Shown in pieces: positions 30,601 through 43,933 of a DNA stretch of 62,679 nt (the stretch's first letter is position 1; each line of letters opens with the position of its first letter). The position numbers and the translations under genes were made by a program. Where the stretch lies: contig CAJNOQ010000213.1 of assembly GCA_905250885.1 (NCBI GenBank), positions 1 through 62,679 of the forward strand. The letters are read 5' to 3'. Source of the stretch: Didymodactylos carnosus. Taxonomy: Eukaryota; Rotifera; Eurotatoria; Philodinida; Philodinidae. The notes beneath the pieces were generated by a model. It did no database searches and was not told the DNA's origin. It was given only the letters and a program-made list of their open reading frames with translations.

Positions 30601-33600
30601 AGACTCTGAAGAAAATTCCAAAAGAACCGATTGAAGGATACTATAGTACTGTGACATTTTCGTGAAGTTTATAGCTCGTCAGCTGAGCAACGTATACAGT
30701 TGGGGAACGTCTTGTTTTGTAGCTTTTTTTTTAAATGGTAAGTAAGCAAAGTCTAGCAAATGAAATGGTTTAATTAGCATAATGTTTTAGATACAACACC
30801 ACATTCGTACAAAAGGGCCTTATTAGGGTGAATTGTAGGCAAGTGTTTAGAGTAGAGCAAGACTTTCCGTAATTACCATTTGAAAGAAAAATCTTTATGC
30901 TAGAAATAAGAGATGTTCTCCACTCTGTACGTTGTTCGATTGAAGAGCTATGAATTCCAGAGAATGTTATAGACTTACGTTTTTTGACTGGCACGCTTGA
31001 ACACCTGTCAAAAAAGCCTTAACAGGACTATTCGTTATCACTATATGTTTGTGAAGGATGCGAAAGATTATTTGAATTCTATTTTTACTAGCTTAAATGT
31101 GAGGTTGTACAGCTGTGATATCATAGCAATTGTTCAAAATTTAAATGATTCTGTTTCATTTTACTTGTAATGAGTAACAAATGTAATTATTGATGGAAGA
31201 CTGTTGTTTCTACTTGCATCATCATGAACAAAAACATTTGAAAACGGATCGATCTCAAAAATTTGATTTATTTCTTTTTTTTTCAATTTTTCAGTGTCAG
31301 AAGTCAATTGAATCGGGCTCAGTCGCTGTTCATGCTGAGCGTGGAGGGCGAAATGGTTATTGGCATCCACAGTGTTTCGCGTGTAAAATATGCAAAGAAT
31401 TTTTGGCCAATTTAATTTATTATTACAAAGATGGAAATTTGTATTGTGGACGACATCACGCTGAATTGTACAAACCAAGATGTTCCGCGTGTGATGAGGT
31501 AAGCAGTTTTTGTTGCAGTCAAATTTTCTTTAGAAAAGTACAACACCAACATTTGTCAGATTAACGTCGAAGGATACTTTTAGTGACTTTCTCATCGACG
31601 TTCAATAGGCGTAGTCTGATACTAATAGTGTTGCGTAAAGAAGTGTTGACAATGCACATGATAGAGTAATGATGACAGACAAATCGTTTTGTATTTATAT
31701 TATTTCACTGTTGTTCGGACCATCACTTCATTTTTTTCAATACAAACGCATAACACAAATAATACATCGCTCTTTTTCTCTGTGCCACTCACACATATGT
31801 TTTGGTCCTAGTTAGGTGATCTTTTTTTTTGTATATTCAAAACAAGAGAGAACTGATACTTGTCATTTAATGCATTCGAGAAAAATGTGTATGTAACAAA
31901 ACAAGAACGGCATTCTATTTATTGTGCGTTGTCTATAAAATGTATGATCGATTATTATTGTCTCTTTTATGAAATTTACTCATCGTATTTACAACGTTAA
32001 GCTTTTTTTGACAATAGTTTCATTGTATTATTATGCAAACCATCCTATGCCACAAACTGAACTGTTTTAATCTTAAGACAGTGATACTGGAACGCAGAAT
32101 GCGGAAGAATATTGTTTCGGTTAGATGAGAGATTCATCACAGTGTCAATACACGAAATGGAGCGAGAGTTTTTTGGGCTTGTGTTACAAGTTTTGTGTCA
32201 ATATTTATAAGTTTTAGGAAAAAGTAATTAATTTCAAAAATGTTTGATTTAAATACCATCACATATTTTTGCATTCATTGCAAGCATATTCCTACAGATT
32301 TCATTCTAGCTCTCTATCAATGTAAGACTAGAAATTAATCATGTAAGAAAAAAACCTAATCGACTGGACCTTTTGTGTTTTTCTTCAAATTCTATACCAT
32401 TTTTTGAACCGATAATTTCTCTCTTTTTACGCACGTATATTATGTATTTAGATTATATTTGCTGACGAATGTACCGAAGCTGAAGGTTATTCTTGGCATA
32501 TGGATCATTTTTGTTGTAATAATTGTTCAAAACGTTTGGGTGGTGAACGTTATGTGATGAGAAATCATCATCCATATTGTTTAAATTGTTTTGAGATAAT
32601 GTACGCTGAATACTGTGATACATGTGGTGAACAAATTCAAACCGATCAACCACAAATGGCACATGAAAGTCAACATTGGCATGCAACAGATCAATGTTTT
32701 TATTGTTATACCTGTCGTATACCGTTACAAAACCGTGGATTTTTTCCCAAATTTGGCGCACTCTATTGTTCAAATGAATGTGCTCGACAACGTACATCAT
32801 CATCAAAACCAACACATATCAAAGATGATTACATGACAGACAATGGTCCCGATATCATACCAACTTTTGGTACACATGCCAAACTTCAACAACATTCACG
32901 ACCACCACCAACATTGTTACAAAAACAACAACCCGTGAAAACAAATTTTTCATCATCGGCTAATAATACAAACGGTATACAACTAAAAAGTGGTTTAAGA
33001 AATAATGGTACATCCTCATCACCCTATCGTAATCAGACATCAAAATCCTCGGCACCAATCTCAAAGAATTCTGGAAGATATGTTAGTAGCCATATACCAG
33101 GTGGATATGTCTCAGATGGACCATGTTTAATGCATAAACGAGAAACGTCAAGTGGTTATATGTCGGATGGAACAGCTGCTAAACGACAGACAACTAATAT
33201 GTAAGTTCGAGACCATTTGTTTAAAAATTTGAAAATTTTGTCATTTTCTGTTTATTTTAGAAATAATGGTTATGTTGGTAAACCACAAGTATTTTTGCAA
33301 TTTCAATCACAACAACAGAATCCAGGTAATCGTCAAAAACCGATCAATATATCAAAAAGTCGTTCTCGTGAACCGATAACATTTTATAATGATTTAAATC
33401 TCGATCAATTAGATCGTGACGGTGCTGCTTTGGAAATTGCACGATATAGCTCAACAAAACCAAACACTGGTTCAAGTTCCAAATCATCTCGATCATCATT
33501 GCCCGATTTACGTCGAAAAATACTAATTGAACAACAGAATAAATACCCAACTAACAATGATAATAACATGAATACAATGACATATTCCCAAGAAACATTA

Positions 33601-34206
33601 ACTGATCAAAATTCAAATAATTATTATGATAATCGACATTCTCGTTCATCATCTCGTATTAAACATTTTGATTCAAATGAAATAATGTACCCTATATCGA
33701 GACCAAAGTCTGTTCATTGTTCAACATCAAACAATCAGTTTCCGCGATCAAAATCTCTAAATGGTTCAAGTCGTTTTTCATCATCAACAACGAAACAGCA
33801 TCATCATGTTCGTTTCGAAGATGAACAACAACAACAACAACAACAACACTATTCATCGGCAAATTGTCGTAATTCTTATCAGCGGAAAAAGAATCCATCA
33901 CCATCACAACAAAACTATCAGTATCGAAAATATCGACATCATCCACAATTAATCAATGATTATTCCTGTTCAAGTTCATCATCGGATGAATATGATGATT
34001 TCGACAATATCTATAATCAATATGATATTAATGTTAATCGTCTGAAAAAATCAAATACTGGAGTTAAAATAAGTTATGTTGACGATTGTTTACAACAAAC
34101 ACACACATCAACATCAAATCGAGGGATGAGAAAAAAAGATCAACAACAACAACAACCGCAGCAGCAGAAAAAACAACGACGAAAGAAAGATTGTATTATT
34201 AGCTAA
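27697..34206 (+). CDS. prickle: Prickle planar cell polarity protein (PET + 3 LIM), first exon not found
   Basis: Six exons: 27697-27862, 28379-28453, 28522-28698, 31295-31498, 32452-33200, 33261-34206 (about 771 residues to the stop). Prickle acts at the cell cortex with Van Gogh to set planar polarity. In order: [19 protein letters not shown] opens the PET domain, which continues through [17 protein letters not shown] and [14 protein letters not shown]1 is in exon 31295-31498 (CQKS...HCxxC-type ligands, ending [12 protein letters not shown]). LIM2 and LIM3 begin exon 32452 ([12 protein letters not shown], then CDTCGEQI). The long tail is S/N/Q-rich with CAA-coded polyglutamine and a basic stretch, and ends KKDCIIS, a CAAX prenylation box seen in vertebrate Prickle. 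The acidic [12 protein letters not shown] and HVRFEDE patches also echo the vertebrate tail. The first exon seen begins mid-codon, so the start lies upstream or at in-frame Met 27755. Odd: three Y-[VM]-[ST]-D motifs after LIM3. Confidence 0.93.
28699..31294. other. 2.6-kb Prickle intron between PET and LIM1
   Basis: AT-rich, with a short (CAA)n run near 29549-29570. No repeat element, RNA gene or nested gene was recognised. Confidence 0.6.
31499..32451. other. 0.95-kb Prickle intron between LIM1 and LIM2
   Basis: AT-rich. I see nothing in it beyond the splice sites. Confidence 0.6.
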
Positions 34207-37200
34207 CATATTTATTTTTCTATGTTAGTTTATGTCATAGTAATAAATTGTTTTCTCAGGAAGGAAAAATGTTAATTATTTCGTTGTCTCTTATCTGTTT
34301 TAGTTGAATAAATCTATTTAAATAAGTGTGCGTGTGTTTTGTCATTTCTCTTGTTATTAGTTTATTATACTGAAAAAAATAACGGTTAGAATTTTGTATC
34401 TTGATCGAATCTTTAAATTTCTATATAGAATGTCATTTATCCTTTCGGTTTTCTTAACGGTTTTTGACATTTTCTTTATTAAAGTTTTGTTCTTTTTTTT
34501 GAAATTATTTTTCACATCCTCTCTGTTTCATTTTTGTGTGATGAAAAATATATACAGTTTTGCTACCTGATATGCACTCTAATACAAATATCCTCTTGCA
34601 GGAGACTGAATTACAAAAAGTAAAAGTCAGAATCTGTTATGCTATAGTAAGTTTGAAGAAAATCTTCGTGTGTAGCTAACAGATCGAAAACACCGTACTG
34701 ATATAGATGTTCATTATATAATTCGAAGAAAAAGTATTGAAACGATGATTGTATTGCCACTAACGCAAAAAACTGTATCAGATATTACGTTTTAGATAAA
34801 CCGTAACAAATCGTGCGATAAACTACTAGTTTAGAATATTTCATATTTCCATCTCCTATTTAGTTCACTGACGTTTCAAATTGAAGTCTTCTCAACAATA
34901 TCGTATTATTGTGATCATCTTCCGTAGTACAGCACGAAAAATGTGTCCTCGAGTCCATTGCTTCAACAAAATATAATAATATCTGTCCTATAAAAAACTT
35001 AACATTTAAAAAATAAAATCTTTGGGCCTTATTGAAGATATATGGAGTTGTAGAAAAGTTTTCTAAGAACCTTGACAAGCTGACTTTTCGAAAAAATTTT
35101 ACTTTTCAATAAAAAAAGCAAATCCAACAATACTTTCAATAACACTAGGAAATAGAGCAAACATTTCTGACCAAAATGAGATATCTCCCAGCTCTGAGTG
35201 ACGTTCTAATCAAGAGTTATGAGAGTTTTGCTGGAAGTCCTACAACATGCATCAGATACTGGCACCACCATATCTCGGCGCGGCTCCCACCTTAACACCA
35301 CGTCATAGCTGCAAGATTTTTCGGTAAGGAAACATCGCAGAGAGCTCGGGAAGGTCTTAAATTGACACTGACATGTATGGCCAGAGGCTTATAGAGCCCA
35401 ATTTTTGATATTTGGCCTAGTTTTGTGGTTAGAAAAATATCTTTATGCAAGCAAGTAAGAGACCTTTTCGAATTTTAACGGCTTAAAACGTGTTTCTAAA
35501 ATACTCTTCTTTAACATAAGATCTATATCTAAAACAAAATGATAGTTCTTAATATGTCTTCGTACTTGCGCATGTTTATTCCATCTGTGAAAGAGTGAAT
35601 TGTTTTTCAATTAATATTTATTTTATATTATAATTTAGTTAAGATTTGAGAATTTGTGGATGAATATGTGATATACCATAGCTGTGCCTTAACATCCCAA
35701 GTCTTTTACTTTAAGTTATTCATTTAAATCTACTAGTGTGTTTAGTTGGTAAATTGCTAACTAAAAGTGAATTTTGTCATTCGATACAACCTAAAATTTA
35801 TAACTTACTTTTATCGAAATCAAATGGAGATTGATAAAATAAAAATGACACAAAAGAAATGTCATAGACTGACTGATTGATTGAACAATTTGAGAAAATA
35901 TTTTTAAGACTTATAAGACAGTTTTCGACTTATTTTTTTATTGGTGAAGCCTGTCATCTTATATACAATAACTCCAATGATCATGTTGATGAATCTTGTA
36001 ACGAATTATATTAACGGCTTCTCTTACCTTCGATTAATTGTGCATGTTTTTCGCTTTTGGCTGATCGTATGGTCAAGTGTGGTGTCAAGCAGTACCGATG
36101 TATTTATCATCAAAAAACAAAATTGTCACACTGAACCTGCTTTTGTAGGGCAATGATTAGTTTTTTAATTACAGATACTTTTATTTAATTTTAAATTAAT
36201 AAGAGTATAACATTATTCTCTAAAAACTTCCGTATCGTACAGAACCAAAAAAGGGTATTTCCATGTCGGTCGGGATACCCTTTTTTTGAAAAATTGTATA
36301 GAATGATCAGGCCGGGTAGGACTTGGATCGTAAAGTATTTTGGTCGGATCAGACCAGCCCAAACTCAAAATTTTTAAGTATGCATGGATTTGTAATTTAT
36401 GTGTATACTCAGTACCAAGAAAGAGTATTATCACTGTTACGCGACATCTTAATGACTTCGTTTAGCTAATGCCTTTAAAAGTTGAACAAATGAAAACCGA
36501 GAAATCATAAAGATATAAATAATAGCTTGAGAAATACATTTACACCACTTAGCCAGCGAAAGCGTGACAGATGCAAGAAAAAAACCACACCTAAGAACAG
36601 AAAATTTTAAAAGTGGTCGGGCCGGGCCAGGTAAATTCCGCGTTTGGTCGGGCCGAGTCGGGCTTGGTCCGGAAACTTTCATCATCGGTTCGGGCTGGGC
36701 CAGAAATTTTCGGCTCGTGCGGATCTCTGATCAGCATTTGTTACTCAGAGATTCAAAAAAAGGGTATCCCGGCATGGAAATGCCCTTTTTTTGTTCGGTA
36801 TGATATGATAACTTTTTAGAGAACAGTAGGTGCCAGTACTATACACCCATGCGCTCATATCCATGCAGCATTGACACTTCTCTTATGAAATTAGAAAAAG
36901 ACGAAATCAAAAAGATATTGAATATATTATAAGTGTATTGTAATGTTTATGTAGACATACGTAGGGCGCTCAAAAAGTTCCCGAACTGATTATTTTTTAA
37001 AAAAACAAAAACCTTTATGATGCTAAAAATCAACCTTTTTTTGCAAAAGATACATCTTGAAATTCTCATAGATAGTAAGTAATACAATTAATAGAATAGA
37101 GAGTACCATTGAAATCACATCGACTATTATTAGAGTCATAATAATTTCCATTAATATTTGCATTAACGACATAAATCTGAATTTCATATTGTTAATTATC

Positions 37201-37486
37201 GTTAAGTCAAAACTTCAGAAACATTTCGAAGATCTAATTTTAATTAAAAATGTGCCTTAGCTCATATTACTAGATGAATAATAAGTTTAATATTAATTCA
37301 TATCCTATTTTCTTAGATATTGTAATTGTTTGTATGATCTCAGATCTCAGTGATGGTATTTTCAATACAAAAGTTTGAGATGCTGTATTATGAATGTTTT
37401 TCTTAAAAATAAAAATGTAACACTTCATTATACTGAGCAATAACAGTTGATTAATAAAAATTTGTACAAAAAAATATGAATTCAAA
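34207..37486. other. Intergenic between convergent Prickle and aminotransferase genes
   Basis: 3.3 kb. The Prickle 3' UTR is at the left, with AATAAA near 34244 and 34308. One foldback element (36214-36825) is listed separately. No gene is supported in the rest. Confidence 0.6.
36214..36825. repeat. 612-bp element with about 75-bp terminal inverted repeats
   Basis: Both ends read TTCTCTAAAAA inward (36216 on plus; complemented near 36822), followed by matching blocks: AAAAAAGGGTATTTCCATG at 36246 against CATGGAAATGCCCTTTTTTT at 36774. The interior has GC-rich GGTCGGGCC/GGCCGGG words, unusual in this AT-rich window. No coding potential. Confidence 0.7.
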
Positions 37487-39986
37487 TTAAATTGTATTCG
37501 TATGTCTTTCACAAAATTCAACAATTCTCATACATGCTTCCTGAGTTTTTTCGAATGGTGCTGTTAGTACCAAACGAATATAATTTGAAATTCCAAATAC
37601 CTATACAATCAATAATGATGATTAATAAAAATATAGAATTTTTTTTTAACTTACAGATGCTGGTAGACATGAAAGAGATTCTTCATCAATTAATTTCTTG
37701 AAAAGATCTGTGTCACTTTCGATATCTCTGAATGCTGTTACATCAATTCCAATCTGAAAAACGTAAATCTGTTAGAATTTTGATGTATTCAAGTAGACGA
37801 ACGAACACTACTCACGAGCATATACATCGCACCACTAGGCATAATTGGTTTTAATCCGGGAACACTTGACAATGTTTCATAGCAAAATTGGGCATTCATC
37901 TGAAATAGTATGTGGTACAATAGGATACTGTAGTATTAGCAACATTTTAAAACCGTACCTGAATTTGAGTAATAATCTCGTCAAAATAGGACTGTGGTGT
38001 TTGGGTTAAAATATACGGTAATGCCGCTTGAATAATAGAGTTCGGACCAAGAATGCGACTTGAAAGATCCAGCAAACCCGGTTTAATTGCGTCTAGGAAT
38101 ACAAATAACAATGCTAACTCAAACTATTTCACAATGAATCTATGTTTTGTATTAAATCTACTTTTTTGAATACGTTGATTCGAAATATATAGTTTTAATA
38201 TATTTCGCTTTACCTTTGAATAAGTCTTGTCGATCATGAATTGCAATCCATCCTAATCGCCACCCGGGGCAAATATAACGCTTTGATATTCCACCACAAG
38301 AGAGAATAGGTACAGTTTTAGATAAAGAAGCAAGAAAGTAAAATTCACATCCAGGAAAGACCTATTAAAACGAAAAAGAAAGTATTAGTGTCACAAAAAC
38401 TCTTTATTTCTTACCATATCGGCGTATATTTCATCTGCGATAATTGGTAAACAATTTTTCTCACATAAATCAATTATTGAACACAGATGTTCTTTTCCAT
38501 ACACAGCACCGCAGGGATTAGACTAAAAGATTAAGAAAATTGAATGTGAACCCAAAAATTTGAAAAACTACGACTTCAATAATTACCGGATTATTGATTA
38601 AGATGGCTTTTGTTTTTTCATTAATCATAGATTGAAGATGATCGAGATCCACTTCCCAACATTTATCGGGCTATAAAAAAAAAGTAAAAAACATGTAATT
38701 AAACATCTCCCAGATATCAATTAGATAAACTTATACAATTAAATCGTAGAAACGTGTTTCAATGTTCAACGATTTACATAATGTCACATATAAAGAAAAT
38801 CCAGGCCGAGGAAGTAAAATATTGTCACCCGGATTGGCGAGACAGTTGATACACATTTCAAGTGCGTGGGAACACCCGCTGGTTAGTATAATGTCCTAAA
38901 ATAAAAAAGTTTATTAGAAACCCGTTAGACAGAACAATAAAAAAAACCTTATACGTCAAATTTTAATTGACAATTTGGTTTTGTCCACAACTCGGCTACT
39001 GCTTGTCGAGCTGCTTCTAAACCAAAACTCGGAACATAACCATGTGATGTCGGTTTCTGAACAGCCTCAGTCACAGCTTCTTCAGCTTCAATAGGTGGAA
39101 GCATATTTTTATAATGCGTTGGATCACCTAAAACCAATCAACAAAGGAGAATAAAAAAGTTTAAATAATATAATAAAAAGCCATAGGGCAAAAGCGTGAA
39201 AACTTTTACCTTTAATTTATAAGAAATATTGTTTAAAAATAGTAAAAAGGTCTTTTGTCACGATGATAATAATACGTAAAGACAGAAGAGGTACTAAACA
39301 GATTTTTTTAACACTACAAACTTCAATGATATAAACGTACATGAAACGAAGAATCCACTTCTTATTATCGAAATCATAGCAGCTGAGTTTTCAGGTCGGA
39401 TGAACTTCTGTCTTTGTCGCTTCATATATTTTTATAGCCACTAATTCATCCGCTCCTAAATGTCAGCTTTCATCAGGATAGAGGATATCCTGATCCCATA
39501 GCACGTTCTCAATAAACCGTAGGTCTGACGAAGGTCATTATCCGCATTCAGCAACAGATCTACTAATCTCAGTTTCTGCAGAGGAATGTGCATTCGTCAG
39601 GGTATCAGGAGATAACAGAAAGTACAAAACTCGTAGTGACCCATCAAAAGAATCCCTTAAACTAAAAAGTCTAAACAAATGAAGAAAGTTCAATATCAGG
39701 GAATAAGTTGACCTATGAGCAAAAATCTTGAAAATGTGCGATTTTAATAATGAAAGGTGCAATAGTCATCGCTGAAAACTCAGTGTTAACACATACAGAA
39801 AAACTAAATTAAACGTACAAGTCACATACCGATGGAGAGAGATATCATCTTTTTTGCTGGATTCGGCGTCATTTTTAATCTGTCGACAATTCGTCTGATC
39901 GGATTTTCTGTATTTTCTGCACTGTATGACGCAATAATATTCCATTTTTTCCCGCTGTGGGTACCGTTCAAAGGTTTATCCATCAT
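37487..39986 (-). CDS. TAT: Tyrosine aminotransferase (PLP-dependent, class I)
   Basis: Ten exons on the minus strand, 1260 nt (419 residues), in reading order: 39986-39830, 39127-38955, 38895-38737, 38670-38587, 38522-38415, 38361-38214, 38092-37959, 37899-37816, 37753-37655, 37600-37487. The enzyme transfers the amino group of tyrosine to 2-oxoglutarate, the first step of tyrosine breakdown, in the cytosol. Seen: [16 protein letters not shown] and MISLSIGDPT at the N-terminus, [41 protein letters not shown] with PLP-binding Lys254, and [15 protein letters not shown]. These match vertebrate TAT over its whole catalytic domain. Human TAT is 454 residues; the missing residues are at the N-terminus, where the vertebrate degradation signal lies. 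The start is the first of two adjacent ATGs. It converges with Prickle and diverges from PCED1. Confidence 0.94.
39382..39784. repeat. Possible MITE in the first TAT intron
   Basis: GCTGAGTTTTCAG at 39382 and CTGAAAACTCAG near 39772 form inverted ends of a segment of about 400 bp within intron 39128-39829. A quasi-palindrome, ATCAGGATAGAGGATATCCTGAT, lies inside near 39475. The terminal match is short, so this is tentative. Confidence 0.4.
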
Positions 39987-40524
39987 AAAAATAATTATCA
40001 ATGATTTTTTAAATTTGAGTTTTTAACATTATATTAAAGTTCAAATATGTTATAAAACCTTTATGATATGGTATATGCGTCTAAATTGTCACACGTCAGT
40101 TTTTCGTTGTTTTTTGTAGTAAGACAATTCTTTTTTCTTTACATTATGTTTTATTTTATGAATGGTCATATCAAAATGTAAATAAATGTGCACATTTAAC
40201 TTGTATACTCCACTTCAAACGTAAGAAGTGCTTAATATAAAGCGTTATCTTTTTCTACAAACGACAGTTCAGTGCCTTGGTTGTAGACTAATCACTGAGA
40301 CTATTTGTTTGTGTACAAATAATGATATAGATTTGTTTCTCATGATTTCAATTAGAAGATATGTCTTCAAAGCTCTTCGTCGAGTTATACGTATTGTAAA
40401 TGAAATTGAAAAGACGGAAGATATTGTATCACATGACGGAGAATGCAAAACATTTCAAAAGAGGTATCATTCAAGATCACACAGTAAATTAAAGATACTT
40501 CTAGTTCTGCGCAATTTTTTCCCA

Positions 40525-40844
40525 CCCTAGTGAATGCACTTAAGCCAAGTACTTGCGCAATTACTTGAGTTAAGTAATGAAGGTAGTACTTGTGAACTTT
40601 TCCAAGTAAATTTACTTGTCAAGTAAAATGAAAGTACTTGGGTGGCGCAATGCTAGTAAATTTACTTGGAAAAGTTCACTCAAGGACTTGTTCCATTTAT
40701 TTTTATTTTGTATTTTGTATATATTCTGCAGCCGTATTCTACTTTCGTAGAGCAAATACATACACGGCTACTAAGTTTGTTTAACTAAGTAGAAATATAT
40801 ATAAGGAAGTAATCAAGTACTTGTACCAAGGACGTTCACTAGAG
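40525..40844. repeat. 320-bp foldback element with CCCTAGTGAA-type ends
   Basis: The ends CCCTAGTGAATG (40525) and, complemented, CTCTAGTGAACG (40844) are inverted repeats. Inside is a perfect 25-bp inverted pair, 40592-40616 and 40655-40679, with a 38-nt loop, built of AAGTACTTG/AAGTAAATTTACTT words. No coding potential. Confidence 0.75.
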
Positions 40845-41577
40845 CAAACAGTAGTAATAGCAGCTCTTTTTCTGGTGCGACAACGGAGGATATAACAAAA
40901 ATACTGATTAGCTGCATTCAGAATCAGTTGTTTTTATCATAATTTCTTTTTGTGCGCTACACATGGCTCTCTGTAATATATATTCACTGTAAATTGTGAC
41001 ACAGACAGACTAGACGTTTTTTCTTCGGACCGTCAGATGCTAGCACAACGAAAAAGCGCTAAAATGCTGACGATAGACACATATCAAAGTATAGCAAAAA
41101 CACCTGATTTTCTTGATAAGATTCGCTGTTTTAAATTTTTAAAATACTGTTTTCCATCGCTCGATCCTAATGTTTTTTCCATGTTTGCAAGTGCCTTGTG
41201 TCGCTAGTAGCCCGATTTATATGTTCCTGCTACCTTGCAAATTCTCTAATCCATTATATTAGAGTATTTTGACAATTACTGGACGTACTTTCATTAGTTT
41301 CACTTTGAAACTGAAATTCCTATACTCTTGCTGCATCAGAAAGAAAAAAAAGTGTCTGTTAGTATTAACTGGTCATAAAAAATAGTTGTTTGTAATCATA
41401 AGACCAGTTCACCGAATAATATACCATTGATTGGTGCATTAGATCAAACACTTTCGCACTGTTATTTTATGTTGTAAATTCTAGCTACTAAATTGTCTAT
41501 CCGAATTTACAGTGTTACGTACTTAGTGTCGCTACACTCTCTCCTTTATCTTTTTCTTCAACTGAACATCCACCTAC

Positions 41578-41734
41578 TAGTGGCATAGCCAGAATTTTGT
41601 TAGTGAGTGGGCGTTGTCCCAATTTTTTAAAAGTGGTAGACATTAACGCAGAGTAGTGTGAATTATAAAACTTTTAGTGGGACGGAAAAATCAATTAGTG
41701 GGTAGACTGAGCCCACTCGGTGGCTACGCCACTA
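41578..41734. repeat. 157-bp MITE with TAGTGGC(A/G)TAGCCA ends
   Basis: TAGTGGCATAGCCA at 41578 is the inverted partner of TGGCTACGCCACTA at 41721. Ends of this kind are common in hAT-type non-autonomous elements, but I cannot see a clear 8-bp duplication. It ends 134 bp upstream of the PCED1 start. Confidence 0.65.
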
Positions 41735-41867
41735 CTTTGTCTTTTCGGCTTCCAGTGGTTTGTTAAGGTTTTGAATAATAGGGCTGAATCATTGAGTTTT
41801 TAAACTACAATAGAATAAAGAGAGCGTGTGAAAAATGTATTTATGATTTATCTGATATTATTTCTAG

Positions 41868-43161
41868 ATGACAAAAATGCATTTAGTTAATAGTGAAAGT
41901 ATTCAAGATTTGCTTCGTTTTAAATACGTAATATTTGCTGGTGATAGCTGTATGCGAACAATCTACAAAGATATGGTATTATTATTACAAGGTACTGATC
42001 GATTATTAACAGAACAAGAATTAAAAGCAAAAAGCAAGCGATCAATATGTAATGATCACTTATTAGAAGGTGGCATTTATTCATCGTCAACGCTGGGAAA
42101 TAATTCAACATATTATGAAAAACGTGCCTATTTTACAACGAATCATTTAATGAAATTTGTATTTTTGACGCGTTGTTTAAACGCACAAATGTTCTCAATA
42201 TTGAAAGAAATTGATAAACACAATCATGATCCAAAATTGCAAAAGCCAGACGTTATTTTGTTGAATTCAGGTAAGAGAAAGAGAGCTTGATAAGATGAGG
42301 GAAAGAAGAGAGACGTCTTCTTTCTTGACGGCGTTTTCTCATATAAATTATTTTTTCTAGCTATTTGGGATATTACACAGTATAGAGATTATGGTGAGTC
42401 TACGAAATACTCTGGAATTTCCTTTTTTTTTCTTTGCCTTTTCCTTTCTTTTTTCTTTAGGTGGTGAAAATGTCGAATTAGAATATAAAACAATGTTAAA
42501 CGAATGTTTTAAATTATTAAGTGAATTTATACCAGAAAATTGTATTGTGATATGGTTAACAACATTACCATTTTCAGAAGATGCAAAAGCTGGTGTATTT
42601 AATAATTCTTATCATAGAAAGAAATTTTTACGTATTCGTATTCTTGAAATCAATACATATTCATCTTATTTGGCATCGAAATATGGTTTTGAAGTTATTG
42701 ATCTTCATCGATTATTTCGTGGACGAACAGAACATCGTGTCGATGATGGAATGCGTAAGTTGTTCACACTGCTTTGTTTTGGGTCTTCGTGTATACTATA
42801 TTGAGATAACATTTTGATTATTTTAGACTATGATGAAATTGTACATCGAGAAATAACAACAATTATTGCAAAACATATTGCATGTATATGGAATGTAAAA
42901 CTAAGCGTACCCATATCAAGTCTACCATTGACTATTGATGACGATGAAAAAACACCGAGGGATAATGATCAATGTTGTAAACAAATATTAGCATCTATAG
43001 TAGATAAAATTGATAATGTTCAACTAACAATTGAAGAGAAAACTGTTCTTGAACAATATTTTAAATTAAAAAATGATACGATAGTATTTGATGTTGAAAA
43101 TTTAAGTGACAAGGAAAAACAAGCCATGTATCTATTGAACTATTATGAAAAACTATTGTAA
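41868..43161 (+). CDS. PCED1: PC-esterase domain-containing protein 1 (PCED1/FAM113-like)
   Basis: Four exons: 41868-42270, 42361-42393, 42461-42754, 42827-43161 (354 residues). This is a GDSL/SGNH-hydrolase-fold family whose substrate is unknown. The N-terminus carries FAGDSCMRTIYKDMVLLLQ, with the expected nucleophile Ser27 in GDS, matching the GDS-x3-A/T-x-YKDLVLLLQ block of vertebrate PCED1. Further on are LLNSAIWDITQY, NCIVIWLTTLPF, FEVIDLHRLFRG and GMHYDEIVHRE, giving the Asp246/His250 pair of the DxxH motif. All catalytic residues are present. The last 80 residues, rich in D/E/K, are not recognisable. The splice acceptor TTTCTAG ends right before the ATG, so the start is also the first base of an exon; an upstream coding exon cannot be excluded, but family N-termini begin at about this point. 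Confidence 0.9.
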
Positions 43162-43933
43162 ATCACAAAACGTTTCATATTTAGTTGAACAGCTATGATT
43201 AGTTAGTAGGTTAAACTCTTTTGCCTATGTGTCTTGTTTGTAAACGTATCCATTTTTTTTTTCAGTTAAATAATGACACAGTTCTAATTCAGATGTTTTT
43301 GTTTTTGTGTTCTGTTCTATTGCCAATATGTCAGTTATAGTTTTTCCATTTTTTTTTTGTTAAACAAGCTGGAAGTCAGATAATCAACTATTCTTGCCAT
43401 AAAACGACAATTTTTTAGTAATGGCGATTCAGTGATCTGATTTTGTTTATTACGAGTAGGGGTAGATTTTGAGAACAGCTTACGTAACAGTTGTTATTTT
43501 ATATATGATCAGAATCTGCTTGTATTCCATTCCTTTCCAGAATATATATTCATTTGTATTACTAATATTATATTATTCAAGTTAACTATTTTATGTTAAA
43601 TTGGATTTATTTTGTTTTCTGTTATACAATAAAAACAACTGACTTCACACTAATAAAAGGTGTTCTAAACAACAAAAATAGAATAAAATATTTGAAAATT
43701 GGTATCACAGTTATCTATAACAGATTCTGATCTAAACTATCATAAATTCAGTATCGAAAAAAATTGACTAATCTATAAGTGGTTTTTATACATGAAATTG
43801 TCATAGAGTTTTGATTACAGAAAATACGAATAGCACAAATAAATGTATCAAATAATTCTTCTTGCGCTGGTTATTAATTTATTTTTCTTAAATCTTAAAA
43901 TTAGCCGCAAGAATGATTTTCAAAAAATTCGAC

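Larger units (their letters stand above)
39987..41867. other. Intergenic between divergent TAT and PCED1
   Basis: 1.9 kb that should hold both promoters. Two inverted-repeat elements (40525-40844, 41578-41734) are listed separately. An open frame at 40228-40530 has 100 codons but no recognisable product. Confidence 0.55.

Noticed and set aside
40228-40530. 100-codon open frame upstream of PCED1
   Set aside because: No recognisable domain, a non-ATG start and no splice partners; probably chance or very old debris.
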